Positions 44,201 through 52,497 of a stretch of DNA of 64,000 bases are shown here, piece after piece. The position numbers and the translations under genes are program-made. Under the pieces are notes generated by a model, which saw nothing but the letters and a program-made list of their open reading frames with translations, ran no database searches and was not told the DNA's origin. Source of the DNA: Deltaproteobacteria bacterium (GTDB lineage Bacteria > Bdellovibrionota > JACOXK01); NCBI GenBank assembly GCA_016186995.1, contig JACPKQ010000020.1, positions 19,417 through 83,416 on the forward strand, given 5' to 3'. Within the stretch, counting starts at the first letter, position 1. Every line of letters starts with the position of its first letter.

Positions 44201-44844
44201 ATTTCTGGAAAAGCTGTGGGTAAATCACAATACCAATCATAGAAACTTAAATTCACCCCTCCAAAAAGTTGTAAAAACCGTGAGCCTGCTGCATAAGAAA
44301 GCATAGACATCGCAGGAATGGGTGAAAAACCGATAACCCGATCTGGACCGTATTTTTTAGCCGTGTAAAGATTGGCAACTGCCATAAGCTCCAAAACTTC
44401 ATCCCAACTAGCTCTTCGAAATCCACCACAACCTCGAGCTTTCTGATATTTTTTTCTTTTTTCTGAATTATTCTGAAGATTTTCCCACGCTTGATAGGGA
44501 TCACCGCCTGCCTTTTCTTTTTCTTCTCGAAAAGCATCAATCAAAGCGCCACGTACCAGTGGGTATTTAATTCTTAAAGGACTGTAGAGATACCAAGAAA
44601 ATGAAATCCCTCTTTGACATCCGCGAGGTTCATAGGGAGGAAGAGAATCTTCAAGCAAAGGATAATCGAGTTGTTGTGTTTCCCACACAACAATGCCGTC
44701 TTTCACATGAATTTGCCAAGAACACCCCCCTGTACAATTAACACCGTGCGTACTCCGTACCACTCGATCATGTTGAAAACGATTTCTATAAAATTCTTCC
44801 CACTTTCTTGTTTGGGGTGAAATAATATCTTTAATCCAGCTCAT
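41227..44844 (-). CDS. narG: NarG, molybdenum catalytic subunit of nitrate reductase
   Basis: A 1205-residue NarG. The N terminus has the FS0 ligands [11 protein letters not shown] (His plus cysteines) and [11 protein letters not shown], as in E. coli NarG. The region [20 protein letters not shown] holds the Asp expected to bind molybdenum, and [14 protein letters not shown] follows. The C terminus has the MopB dinucleotide-binding domain ([19 protein letters not shown]). No Tat motif, consistent with a cytosolic enzyme. It reduces nitrate to nitrite with bis-MGD. GGAGG precedes the ATG at 44844. It follows narC and precedes narH by 5 bases. Confidence 0.97.
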   Translation of the reverse strand: MSWIKDIISPQTRKWEEFYRNRFQHDRVVRSTHGVNCTGGCSWQIHVKDGIVVWETQQLDYPLLEDSLPPYEPRGCQRGISFSWYLYSPLRIKYPLVRGALIDAFREEKEKAGGDPYQAWENLQNNSEKRKKYQKARGCGGFRRASWDEVLELMAVANLYTAKKYGPDRVIGFSPIPAMSMLSYAAGSRFLQLFGGVNLSFYDWYCDLPTAFPEIWGEQTDVCESADWYNAKMIADMGACLNMTRTPDCHYFAESRHNGTKTVVFSPDFSQVCKYADQWVPLHAGSDGAFWMAATHVILKEFHHEKKTPYFIEYTKQYTDSPYLVELKKVGDHYEPGQLVRANRLSQFKNIENGEWKFLNIDEKTKEFVVPQGSSGHRWEKEGGHWNMKLENSTDHKPYDPQLTFLSDHDEVVKIHLKEFGLGRDTLRGVPVKYIETVDGKIPVTTVYDLTFAQYGVSRGLEGDYPQDYQDKDAGYTPAWQEVFTGVDQKTVIQFAREWAHTAHVTKGKCMVIIGAGINHWYHANLMYRSAIMALMLCGCVGRNGGGMNHYVGQEKLAPVDSWGSIAFGKDWHRASRLQQAPIWHYINTCQYRYDGQFSKYNTVPDNEWTKKHTADQIFKSVRMGWMPFYPQFNKNSLELTKEAQSKGAHTNEEIQKYVLEKLKSKELGYAVQDPDSPENFPRVWYIWRGNAIMGSMKGHEYCLKHYLGTHSNAISTDDSRHTDEIKWHEVAPQGKMDLVVDLNFRMDSSALYSDIVLPAASWYEKADLNSTDLHSFIHPLSQAIAPVWESKTDWDIFKNLAQKTSELAEKYLSESQKDIIAEPISHDSPGEITQPKVKDWYLGECEAIPGKTMHKLAVVDRDYTKLYKKYISLGKGVRENGLGAHGNSYKCEEEYDEMLSSNHFPKEEWDEEIYPSLKEDVSAANVVLHLSTLTNGELTYRAYKNVEKKTGLKLVDLSEGQRDLRLTYADLQAQPRRYNTSPLWSGLMNKGRAYAPYTYNVEKLVPWRTLTGRQHFYLDHEMYLAYGEHLPTYKPSPRPQVYGDLKETLKNQKAKVLNCLTPHGKWHIHSTYMENLRMLTLSRGCEPCWINEKDAEELGIKDNDWVEVYNDHGVYCTRAVVSSRIPQGVCIVYHVPERTVGIPKSQVRGNKRAGGHNSFTRIHLKPNFLAGGYGQFSYHFNYWGPIAPQRDTHVVVKKMDKVIF

Positions 44845-44864
44845 TCTAACCTCCACAAAGATCG

Positions 44865-45674
44865 TTACTCAGATTTTATCTGACGATCATATATTTCTTG
44901 ATTCACTGAAACTTTCTTTCTTCGATACCCATAAAGAGCAATGAAGATAAAAAATAATGTTGCTCCAAAAACACCACTTAAAAGCAAACCCAAACCGTAA
45001 TCTTTTGGCTTTTGATACATGTGCTGTTGATCCGCTGATTGCAAAAAGGCCACAAGTGTTCGAACCTCATCATCTTCTAAAGGTTTATCTTTATAAGCTT
45101 GTTGCATGACAGGGAAAGGAGGCCCTCCTAAAATAATCCGAACACCCTCTCCGCCTAATCTTGAAAAAACAGTTGTCAGATCTTTGGCTAAAATCCCCCC
45201 ACCGATAATGGCATCATTTTTGACATGGTGACAGGCAATGCAAGATGGCCCTCCATGAGCAAACCTTATTTTTCCTTGGAAAAAATCCGCACCTGTCTGT
45301 ATGTCTTCATCACTAAGATTCCCGCCTTCACGGGGATCTATTTCTTCACCCTCTGATGCAGCTCGCAAACTTAAAATTCCCTCAATTATTTTTTTTACCT
45401 CTGTTTCAGAAAGTGTTGGGTGTGGGGGCATCGGCATATCTCCCCACTTACCGCTTGAACCTTCTCTTACAGATTGAATGAGAGATTTTATATTATTGGA
45501 ATTCAATTCATATTTATCCGCCATTTCCTTAAAAGACGGACCTATTAATTTTTGATTTTCCTTGTGACAGGCTAAACAATCTGACTTTTGCATAAGCACT
45601 TCGGCTTGATCAAAACCGCCTGCATTAAGAACACTCAAAAAGAAAAAAAACAAACTAAAATAAAGAGGCTTCAT
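44865..45674 (-). CDS. narC: NarC-like membrane-anchored diheme cytochrome c
   Basis: A 269-residue protein with a signal peptide, two CXXCH heme sites (CLACH near residue 35; CIACH near 145) and a C-terminal membrane helix (about 235-255, [20 protein letters not shown]). Methionine ligands may come from [12 protein letters not shown] and [10 protein letters not shown] diheme c-type cytochrome as first gene of a nar operon is the layout of Thermus thermophilus narC, which is needed for assembly and electron flow of the Nar complex. A short palindromic repeat (45317-45338, residues DPREGGN) is inserted in frame between the two heme domains. AGGAGA precedes the ATG. Confidence 0.87.
   Translation of the reverse strand: MKPLYFSLFFFFLSVLNAGGFDQAEVLMQKSDCLACHKENQKLIGPSFKEMADKYELNSNNIKSLIQSVREGSSGKWGDMPMPPHPTLSETEVKKIIEGILSLRAASEGEEIDPREGGNLSDEDIQTGADFFQGKIRFAHGGPSCIACHHVKNDAIIGGGILAKDLTTVFSRLGGEGVRIILGGPPFPVMQQAYKDKPLEDDEVRTLVAFLQSADQQHMYQKPKDYGLGLLLSGVFGATLFFIFIALYGYRRKKVSVNQEIYDRQIKSE
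45317..45338. repeat. Dispersed palindromic element inside narC
   Basis: GATTCCCGCCTTCACGGGG followed by ATC, translated in frame in the linker between the two cytochrome domains. Confidence 0.65.
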
Positions 45675-45718
45675 ATACTTTTCTCCTGCTTTCTCTCATT
45701 AAATGCAACGCGTCTCAG

Positions 45719-45759
45719 AATATATAGAAATCTAAAGCGAAAAAAATGACCTAAATCAT
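45719..45759 (-). promoter_or_regulatory. FNR-type box and -10 element of the nar operon
   Basis: On the minus strand the palindrome ATGATTTAGGTCAT (45759-45746) is centred 33.5 bases before the end of a TATATT -10 hexamer (45724-45719). The predicted start is near 45712, about 38 bases ahead of narC. This is class II FNR geometry. The box also faces the EamA gene on the other strand. Confidence 0.78.
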
Positions 45760-45787
45760 ATTTTCTCATTTTGATATATTTGAGTGA

Positions 45788-46726
45788 ATGTGTTTGAATG
45801 GGAAAGCCGTGTTTCAAAAAAAAATCTTTCTTGTTTTTGCCACACTTTTCTGGGGAGGCACTTTTATTGCGGGAAAATTTGCTGTTCAAGACATGCATGC
45901 ATTTCAAATTGCTTTTTATAGATTTGCTCTTGCAAGCCTTTGCTTTTTACCTTTTCTCATACGAGAAATACGAAAAACTCCTTTTAATTTAAAATTACAC
46001 TTAGGTTATTTCGTTTTGGGCTTTCTAGCTATTTTTAGTTATCATTATCTTTTTTTCTATTCTCTTACCCTCACCTCCGCTATCTCTGCTGCCTTTATCG
46101 TAGCTTTAAATCCTATTATAACAACTCTACTTTCCTCTCTTTTTTTTCGAGATGAAAGTTTGAATTATTTTAAGCTGAGTGGTGCCACTATCGCTTTTTT
46201 AGGAGTTCTTTTTGTCATCACATCTGGGAACCTAAATCTTATGACTCATCACTCCCTAAATTATGGAGATATTCTCATGTTTCTTGCAGTTTTTTGTTGG
46301 TCGGCCTCCATTCTTTTAAGCAGGCGTCTCATGAGAAATTCAAAGGCACTTCCTCTTACCTGTTTTTCAACTTTCTATGGCGCCCTCATTCACCTTCCAT
46401 TTCTTTATTGGAAGGGTTTTTTAGGTACTTTTCCGCAAGCCTCCCTTCTTACCTGGGGCTCTGTCATCTACATGGCCATTTTTTCAACGGCTATTGCTTA
46501 CATTTTTTATTACGAAAGCATCCAAAAATTAGGGGCTTCTTTCACAGCTCTCATGCTTAACCTTATTCCTATATGGGCTCTTTTTTTCGCTGTACTTATT
46601 TTAGGAGAATCTCTTACAGTGGAAAAAGTTGTAGGAGTCGTTTTGGTATTGAGTGGTATTAGTTTTATTAATTTGAAATCAAGGTCATCACTGAGGAATG
46701 ACATTCCTTGTCATTCTGAGGAGTGA
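45788..46726 (+). CDS. EamA/DMT-family transporter
   Basis: A 312-residue protein with ten membrane helices in two EamA halves; the first opens with FATLFWGGTFIAGKFAVQ and the second with DILMFLAVFCWSASILLSRR, ending SFTALMLNLIPIWALFFA. It is a drug/metabolite exporter-type carrier, substrate unknown. The C-terminal RSSLRNDIPCHSEE is encoded by a palindromic repeat (46685-46727), so the natural stop has been replaced. It is divergent from the nar operon. An alternative start is a GTG seven codons in, preceded by GGGAAA. Confidence 0.85.
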   Translation: MCLNGKAVFQKKIFLVFATLFWGGTFIAGKFAVQDMHAFQIAFYRFALASLCFLPFLIREIRKTPFNLKLHLGYFVLGFLAIFSYHYLFFYSLTLTSAISAAFIVALNPIITTLLSSLFFRDESLNYFKLSGATIAFLGVLFVITSGNLNLMTHHSLNYGDILMFLAVFCWSASILLSRRLMRNSKALPLTCFSTFYGALIHLPFLYWKGFLGTFPQASLLTWGSVIYMAIFSTAIAYIFYYESIQKLGASFTALMLNLIPIWALFFAVLILGESLTVEKVVGVVLVLSGISFINLKSRSSLRNDIPCHSEE

Positions 46727-46727
46727 C
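46685..46727. repeat. Dispersed palindromic element at EamA gene end
   Basis: GTCATCACTGAGGAATGACA followed by TTCCTTGTCATTCTGAGGAG and TGAC contains repeated TGAGGA-TGAC units in both directions. It encodes the last residues of the transporter. A further 134-base gap holds GGTGACAGAATTCGAATCCA (repeat tag) and the inverted repeat at 46814. Confidence 0.65.
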
Positions 46728-46813
46728 AAAATCACGACGAAGAATATACTTCTGATAGGAGTGCGTTCAGGGTGACAGAATTCGAATCCATGAGCGAGTT
46801 TAAATTCGTGTTC

Positions 46814-46846
46814 ATGTGAAGATGGGCTGGAGGTTTTGAAGGGGAG
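46814..46846 (+). repeat. 33-bp inverted repeat, left copy, flanking the lipid operon
   Basis: ATGTGAAGATGGGCTGGAGG followed by TTTTGAAGGGGAG. The reverse complement occurs at 54507-54539 with one mismatch in 33. The two copies bracket the six-gene operon 46861-54392 exactly; the left one ends 14 bases before the first ATG. Confidence 0.85.
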
Positions 46847-46860
46847 CCAAGGTTGTTTTT

Positions 46861-48495
46861 ATGAAATACTTAGAAAAATGGTGGGGTTGGGGGGAGCTTG
46901 ATAAAGTTTATCCCAAAGACTTAACCTCTCACATCCACAATATTCTTAAAGAAAGATTTCATTTAAGCTCTCATCATTCAGCCATCCCTCAAGAAGAAAA
47001 AATTGAACTACCCACATCTCGTTTATCCACCACAGATTTTGAAGATTTAAAAAATATATCTTCTTCTGCAACTGAAGATCATAAAACACGTCTTTGCCAC
47101 AGCCTGGGTAAAAGTTACATCGATCTTATTGAGGCTCGAAAATTAAAAAGATTTTATGCTCCTGATGCGGTGGTCTTTCCAACATCCGTTGAAGAAATTG
47201 TGCACGTTCTTCAATTTTGCAAAACAAGAAAAATCAGTCTTGTTCCTTTCGGTGGGGGATCCAGTGTGCTTGGCGGTGTTTCTCCAGAAAAAAAAGAAGA
47301 TCATCAAGCTGTCATCACCTTAAACCTTCAAAAAATGAAACAAATATTCGAAATCAACCCCCTATCAAATACTGTTCACACACAAACAGGTATTTTAGGT
47401 CCAGCTTTAGAAAAAGAGCTTAACCAAAAAGGATTTACACTGGGACACTTTCCACAATCATTTGAGTTTTCAAGTGTGGGTGGTTGGATTGCAACACGAA
47501 GTGCAGGACAAAACTCCACATTTTATGGAAAAATTGAAGATATGGTTGTGGCTCTTAAGATACTCACTCCTCAAGGCCTCATTCAAACAAAAACTGTTCC
47601 TGCTTCAAGTTGTGGACCTAGTTTTAAAGATTTTTTTATCGGAAGTGAGGGGTGTTTTGGTATTATTGTCGAAGCTACTTTAAAAATACATCCTTTGCCT
47701 CAACACAAGACTTATCAAAGTTTTTTATTTCCAGATTTTTTGCAAGGCATTCGAGCACTCAGCCACATAAAAAAGCTAAACCTTTCTCCTTCTTTAGTCC
47801 GCCTCTCGGATGCAAAAGAAACTGAGTTTCTTTTTAAAATGGAATCTTTAAAAAAAGATTTTTTTCATCTTTTCCAAAAAAAGTTTTTTTCATTCCTTCT
47901 GAAAAAAAAGAAAATAAACTTGGGCCGAGCCTCACTTCTTCTTATTGGTTTAGAAGGTTCTCATAAAGAAATTCGATATCTTAAAAAACAACTTAAAATG
48001 TTAGCGAAAAACACTCTTTCTTTAGGAAGTCGCCCTGGGTGGAAGTGGCACAAGTCACGCTTTGAACTTCCTTACTTAAGGGATGCCCTTATAGATCAAG
48101 GCGTTATGATTGAGACCTTTGAAACAGCCACTGAGTGGCACAATATCGAAAATCTCTACCGCAAAGTTTATGATACAACTCACACTATTTTAGGCCCAAA
48201 AGCACTTGTTTTTTGCCATATTTCTCATATTTATCTGACAGGAGCTTCTCTTTATTTTACTTTCCTTACACAAGCGAAAAACGACCCCATTCTCCAATGG
48301 CATCAAGTTAAAGAAAGGGTCACAAAAACTCTTCTTCAAGAAGGAGGTACTCTTTCTCATCATCATGGCATAGGCCGTGATCATAAAAAGTTTCTCATTG
48401 AAGAACACGGCCCTTTATTTGTTGAAACGTTGAAAGAGGTGAAACATTTTTTAGATCCACAGCATATTCTAAACCCAGGAAAGCTTATTGAATGA
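46861..48495 (+). CDS. Alkyl-DHAP-synthase-like FAD-linked oxidase/transferase
   Basis: A 544-residue flavoprotein of the VAO/FAD-binding type 4 family. It begins with WWGWGE as does AGPS (alkyldihydroxyacetonephosphate synthase). FAD contacts are VPFGGGSSVLGG (128-139) and SFEFSSVGGWIATRSAGQNS (200-219). A YLRD block, ETFETATEW, Tyr465 in GASLYFTF (AGPS catalytic Tyr position) and SHHHGIG (499-505) all match AGPS rather than glycolate or D-lactate oxidase. AGPS swaps the acyl chain of acyl-DHAP for a fatty alcohol, forming the ether bond. It overlaps the GlpD-like gene by 4 bases. Ether-lipid synthesis is inferred; other type 4 oxidases share parts of this pattern. Confidence 0.8.
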   Translation: MKYLEKWWGWGELDKVYPKDLTSHIHNILKERFHLSSHHSAIPQEEKIELPTSRLSTTDFEDLKNISSSATEDHKTRLCHSLGKSYIDLIEARKLKRFYAPDAVVFPTSVEEIVHVLQFCKTRKISLVPFGGGSSVLGGVSPEKKEDHQAVITLNLQKMKQIFEINPLSNTVHTQTGILGPALEKELNQKGFTLGHFPQSFEFSSVGGWIATRSAGQNSTFYGKIEDMVVALKILTPQGLIQTKTVPASSCGPSFKDFFIGSEGCFGIIVEATLKIHPLPQHKTYQSFLFPDFLQGIRALSHIKKLNLSPSLVRLSDAKETEFLFKMESLKKDFFHLFQKKFFSFLLKKKKINLGRASLLLIGLEGSHKEIRYLKKQLKMLAKNTLSLGSRPGWKWHKSRFELPYLRDALIDQGVMIETFETATEWHNIENLYRKVYDTTHTILGPKALVFCHISHIYLTGASLYFTFLTQAKNDPILQWHQVKERVTKTLLQEGGTLSHHHGIGRDHKKFLIEEHGPLFVETLKEVKHFLDPQHILNPGKLIE

Positions 48496-50060
48496 ACTTG
48501 AGTAAACTTACATCAACCGAATTTGATCTACTCATCATTGGGGGAGGTATTACAGGCTGTGGTATTGCTAGAGATGCTGCTCTACGAGGCCTCAAGGTAG
48601 CACTCATTGAAAAAGGAGATTTCGCAAGTGGAACGAGCTCTCATTCTTCTAAACTTCTCCATGGAGGGTTTCGCTATTTAGAAAGGGGGCAATTAAACCT
48701 TGTTTTCGAAGCACTTCATGAAAGAAATCTGATTCACAAGCAACTTTCTTATTTAGCTACCCCACTTCCTTTTTTGATTCCTATCTACAAAACAAGCCGA
48801 ATCAGTCTCACAAAACTCATACTAGGCGCATGGCTTTATGATGGACTTTCTTTTTTGAGACAACCCCATATGCACAAAACCCTTTTCCCAAAAAGAATTT
48901 TCAAAGAAGAACCCCTCCTTAAAAAAGAAAACCTCAAAGGAGGAGTTCTTTTTTATGATTATTTTACAAACGATGCTCGCCTCACCCTTGAAATTGCAAA
49001 ATCGGCACTTCAAGAAGGAGCTCTTCTTTTCAACTACGTTACATTCGATTCTTTTAAAAAAGAGAATCAGAAGATCGTCGCTGCTTATGCTCATGATAAT
49101 TTTACACATGAAAAAAAGGTCATCAAAGCAAAACACTTTATTAACAGCACCGGTCCTTGGGCTGATATCACTCAAAAGTACGCCAATCCACACAGCTCTC
49201 CACTTTTAAGACCTACGAAAGGAGTGCATCTCATTTTTTCGAGAGAAAAACTAAAAACCAAACATACAATAACCATGGAAACAGAAAACGGACGTTTTAT
49301 TTATCTCATTCCTTGGGGAGAGTATAATATTTTAGGTACGACAGACACAGATTATCAAGATTCAGCCGACGATGTTTATGCTACGCGAAAAGATGTTGAG
49401 TCCCTTCTTAAAACCCTTAAAACTTATTTTCCAACATGCCTTATCAAAGATAGTGACATCATCAGTACCTATGCCGGTGTCAGGCCTTTGTTATATGAAA
49501 ACTCTTTAACAGAAAGCGAAACTTCAAGAGAACATCGCATTATCAAAGATCCTTCTGGACTCATCAGTATTGTCGGTGGAAAACTCACCACCTATCGAAA
49601 AATGGCAGAAGAACTTGTGGATCTTCTGACAGACAAACCTTGCCTTACTCATCAAAGACCTTTTGAAAATCAAGTTATCACTCAAACAACTTTACCCCCT
49701 TCTTATACATTCCTTGTTGAAAGATATGGCCCTCACAATGCACATTCTATTATGAAACTTATCCATAAAAATCCCTCACTTAAGGAAACTCTTTATGAAA
49801 ACCCTCTCATTTTAAAAGCAGAAATGGACTACACTATTCGATATGAAATGGTAAAAACTCTTTGCGATTTTCTTTTAAGAAGAACCTCGATTTTTTTAAC
49901 AACCCAAGATCAAGGTTTGAAAGTAGCACAAAAAATAGCCCCTTATATGGGCGCACTTCTAGAATGGGATGAGGCAAGAATACAAAAAGAAATAGAAACA
50001 CTCCAACATAAAATTTCCCTTTCTAAAAGATTTCTTTCTGGTAAAGGTGAAAATCAATGA
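48492..50060 (+). CDS. glpD: GlpD-like FAD-dependent glycerol-3-phosphate dehydrogenase
   Basis: A 522-residue flavoprotein: LIIGGGITGCGIARDAALRG (FAD fold), FASGTSSHSSKLLHGGFRYLE (GlpD signature), FTNDARLTLEIAKSA, WGEYNILGTTDTDYQ and SIVGGKLTTYRKMAEE. It oxidises sn-glycerol-3-phosphate to DHAP, giving electrons to the quinone pool at the membrane. Lying between an AGPS-like and an SDR gene, it may supply DHAP or act on an alkyl-glycerol-3-phosphate, rather than serve glycerol catabolism (no glpK or glpF nearby). ATGA overlaps bind it to both neighbours. Confidence 0.9.
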   Translation: MNLSKLTSTEFDLLIIGGGITGCGIARDAALRGLKVALIEKGDFASGTSSHSSKLLHGGFRYLERGQLNLVFEALHERNLIHKQLSYLATPLPFLIPIYKTSRISLTKLILGAWLYDGLSFLRQPHMHKTLFPKRIFKEEPLLKKENLKGGVLFYDYFTNDARLTLEIAKSALQEGALLFNYVTFDSFKKENQKIVAAYAHDNFTHEKKVIKAKHFINSTGPWADITQKYANPHSSPLLRPTKGVHLIFSREKLKTKHTITMETENGRFIYLIPWGEYNILGTTDTDYQDSADDVYATRKDVESLLKTLKTYFPTCLIKDSDIISTYAGVRPLLYENSLTESETSREHRIIKDPSGLISIVGGKLTTYRKMAEELVDLLTDKPCLTHQRPFENQVITQTTLPPSYTFLVERYGPHNAHSIMKLIHKNPSLKETLYENPLILKAEMDYTIRYEMVKTLCDFLLRRTSIFLTTQDQGLKVAQKIAPYMGALLEWDEARIQKEIETLQHKISLSKRFLSGKGENQ

Positions 50061-51127
50061 CTCTCAATGAACACTCAAATGTTTTAATCACAGGGTTTCC
50101 AGGATTTATTGGGAAGTTCTTAACAAGAGAGCTTGTTAAAACTCACCCCCATTTAAAACTGTGGCTTCTCACTCATCCTACAATGCACGAACAAGCACAA
50201 AAAACATTTCAAGAATTAAAACTGAACCCTCAAACACACCACATCGTTTTCGGAGACATTACAAAACCTCAGCTTGGTTTAGAAGGAGACACGTTAGAAA
50301 ATATTCAAAAAAACACCCATATCGTTTTTCATCTTGCTGCCATCTATGACCTCACTGTTCCAGAAAAAAAAGCTCACCATGTTAATGTGTTTGGCACACA
50401 AAACATGCTTGATTTTTTTTCACACTCTCCTTCACTCATAAGATTTAATTATATTTCTACGTGCTACGTATCGGGCTCGGTGAAAGGCATCATAACACCC
50501 GATAAACTTCAGCAAAATCAATCATTTCATAATTTTTATGAATCCACAAAACACGCTGCCGAAGTCTTGGTAAAAAATAAAATAAATGATTTACCGATCA
50601 CTATTTTCAGGCCTGCCATTGTTGTAGGGCACTCTCAAACAGGCGAAACCGAAAAGTTTGATGGCCCTTATGTAGTCATGAAGTTTCTCCACAGAATAAA
50701 ATTCCTCTTAAGATTAGTTCCTAATTTGGGCTATGATTATTGCGAAGTGAATACCGTGCCCGTTGATTATTTAGTGAAGGTTCTTGTTTATTTAGGTTTT
50801 AATGAAAAAGCTAAAGCGAAAACTTATCAAATCTGTGATGAAACGCCCCCTACAACGGAAGAATTCTTTGAAGAAATTGTCACAATAATAGGGCATGTTA
50901 AACCTTATCATTGCAGATTTCTCAAATACATTATTCTTAAACTTCTTCGCCTCTCGCTTGTTTCAAAAATAACAGGTATAACTCGGGAACATCTAGATTA
51001 TTTTTTACATGAAGGAAGGTATCGTTCTCCAAACTTAAAAAAAGATCTTGAGGGTTCACATATGGAACTCGGCTCTTATAAAAAATTCTATCCAACCCTT
51101 TATCAATATATGAAGGATCACATATGA
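50057..51127 (+). CDS. Extended SDR / fatty-acyl or thioester reductase-like protein
   Basis: A 356-residue NAD(P)-binding protein. TGFPGFIGKFLTRELV (GXXGXXG, residues 12-27), FGDIT, VFHLAAIYDLTVP, NYISTCYVSG and the catalytic YESTK (Tyr161, Lys165) show an extended SDR. The TGFPGFIG start and the TCYVSG block resemble the NAD-binding-4 (male sterility, thioester reductase) group that reduces acyl thioesters to aldehydes or alcohols. With the AGPS-like and alcohol-oxidase-like genes, a fatty-alcohol-forming or alkyl-lipid-reducing role is attractive but unproven. ATGA overlaps on both sides. Confidence 0.78.
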   Translation: MTLNEHSNVLITGFPGFIGKFLTRELVKTHPHLKLWLLTHPTMHEQAQKTFQELKLNPQTHHIVFGDITKPQLGLEGDTLENIQKNTHIVFHLAAIYDLTVPEKKAHHVNVFGTQNMLDFFSHSPSLIRFNYISTCYVSGSVKGIITPDKLQQNQSFHNFYESTKHAAEVLVKNKINDLPITIFRPAIVVGHSQTGETEKFDGPYVVMKFLHRIKFLLRLVPNLGYDYCEVNTVPVDYLVKVLVYLGFNEKAKAKTYQICDETPPTTEEFFEEIVTIIGHVKPYHCRFLKYIILKLLRLSLVSKITGITREHLDYFLHEGRYRSPNLKKDLEGSHMELGSYKKFYPTLYQYMKDHI

Positions 51128-51537
51128 ACCTCAATCTCTTTAGAAAAATGATGCTCTTGTGGAGTGTTTGTTTTTTAATAGCAGGTCTCTTCTTTATCAT
51201 AACCCCACACACAGTCATTGCCCTTCTCAACCACAGTGCCCAACTCTTTCATTTTTCAAAGAGTATTCCTTTTCACGAGGATTACTTATGGCTTTCACTG
51301 GCTGGATCGATGATGATCACTATTTCTTATTTAAGCTATGAGGCTTATAAAAATCCAAAAAACCATCCTGTTATACAGGGGCTTTTAATTTGCAAATTAG
51401 CAAGCTCTTTGCTTTTTATTATTTCTGCATGGAGAACCCAGAATAACACTTATTTGTTGGGAACAGCCGTCGATTTTCCTATTTTTTTAATTATTTTTAT
51501 TTTTTATCTTCAAACCAGGAGGTTGTCCCGGGAATGA
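51124..51537 (+). CDS. Small four-helix membrane protein, unknown
   Basis: A 137-residue protein with four predicted membrane helices (about 10-27, 55-75, 85-102, 112-130) and no recognised motif. The ATG overlaps the SDR stop (ATGA) and has AAGGAT upstream, so it belongs to the operon. The stop lies inside a dispersed palindromic repeat (51525-51559). A role in bringing a membrane lipid substrate to the neighbouring enzymes is a guess. Confidence 0.65.
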   Translation: MNLNLFRKMMLLWSVCFLIAGLFFIITPHTVIALLNHSAQLFHFSKSIPFHEDYLWLSLAGSMMITISYLSYEAYKNPKNHPVIQGLLICKLASSLLFIISAWRTQNNTYLLGTAVDFPIFLIIFIFYLQTRRLSRE

Positions 51538-51559
51538 CAGAGGGGGTTACAGGGATGAC
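51525..51559. repeat. Dispersed repeat between membrane protein and CrtC-like gene
   Basis: GTCCCGGGAATGACAGAGGG followed by GGTTACAGGGATGACA, two ATGAC-type half units. It provides the stop of the upstream gene and lies next to the ribosome site (AAAGG) of the downstream one. Confidence 0.6.
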
Positions 51560-51567
51560 AAAGGCTA

Positions 51568-52497
51568 ATGGATATTAAATTTAAATCTCAATTTCCGTTT
51601 TATGAAGTGTGGTATGGAAAACTCAACATAGACACACAAAGAGCTTTCTGGTTTCGCTACACCCTTCTCCACGGACAACACCAAGAATCAGCACTCTGGG
51701 CTCTTTTTTTTGATCAGGATAAAATTACTTATCAGAAAAAAAGTTTCATATTAGAAAACATCCGTTTATCGTCTGATGAAATTCATCTTCCACAAGGAAA
51801 GCTCACACATTCTTTATGTAAAGGAGAACTTCCTCACATCAAATGGACTCTCAGTTACAAAAATAGAGGTGGTAGTTTTGATCCAATCCCCCCTCTTTTA
51901 AAACTATTACATCTCACACAATCACATACCCATACACCCATGATTGACCTCGAATTTTCAGGAACTATTGAAGTAGAAAATAACATCCACACTTTTCAAA
52001 AGGCTCGTGGCATGATTGGCCACGTATGGGGAAAAAAACAGGCCCATGCCTGGGCATGGGCGCACTGTAATCATTTTAAAGAATCGCAAGATATTATTTT
52101 TGAAGGTTTATCAGGAGAAATTCAGATTTTTAAAAAAACACTCAAACCCCTTACCTCTTTATATTTAAAATGGAATGGAAAAGAATATTATTTCAATACA
52201 CTGATGCATTTATTTAAAACATCTTCCTCCTATGGATACGGCTTTTGGAATTTTACTGCAACACACCCTGAAATCATCTTAGAGGGGAAAATAAAGAGCC
52301 TTCCACAAAATATTGCTCAAGTACAATATACAGACACAGATGGCTCAACTCTCTATTGTTATAATTCAAAAAAAGCTAATCTAGAATTGACTCTTTGCAA
52401 TCGGAAAAACCATCAAAAAATGACACTTCATGCAGAACACACGGCAGCCTTGGAATGGGTCACAAGAACCCCTATGATGGAGCGCTCTCGTTTATGA
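51568..52497 (+). CDS. CrtC/AttH-like (lipocalin-fold) protein, unknown function
   Basis: A 309-residue, strand-rich protein. The stretch RGMIGHVWGKKQAHAWAWAH (W-G followed by W-x-W) resembles the motif of hydroxyneurosporene synthase (CrtC)/AttH and related DUF2804-like proteins, which bind hydrophobic ligands such as carotenoids in a lipocalin-like barrel. No signal peptide is visible. In this operon it could hydrate, isomerise or carry a long-chain lipid. AAAGG precedes the ATG, and the stop overlaps the GMC gene start. Family assignment rests on a short motif only. Confidence 0.55.
   Translation: MDIKFKSQFPFYEVWYGKLNIDTQRAFWFRYTLLHGQHQESALWALFFDQDKITYQKKSFILENIRLSSDEIHLPQGKLTHSLCKGELPHIKWTLSYKNRGGSFDPIPPLLKLLHLTQSHTHTPMIDLEFSGTIEVENNIHTFQKARGMIGHVWGKKQAHAWAWAHCNHFKESQDIIFEGLSGEIQIFKKTLKPLTSLYLKWNGKEYYFNTLMHLFKTSSSYGYGFWNFTATHPEIILEGKIKSLPQNIAQVQYTDTDGSTLYCYNSKKANLELTLCNRKNHQKMTLHAEHTAALEWVTRTPMMERSRL

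Noticed and set aside
46685-46860. Insertion sequence remnant near the lipid operon
   Set aside because: No transposase-like frame is found here or near the right-hand inverted repeat at 54507; only short repeats are seen.
52395-52493. Upstream extension of the GMC oxidoreductase frame
   Set aside because: It overlaps the CrtC/AttH-like gene in another frame; the ATGA overlap at 52494 matches the pattern of the other operon junctions.
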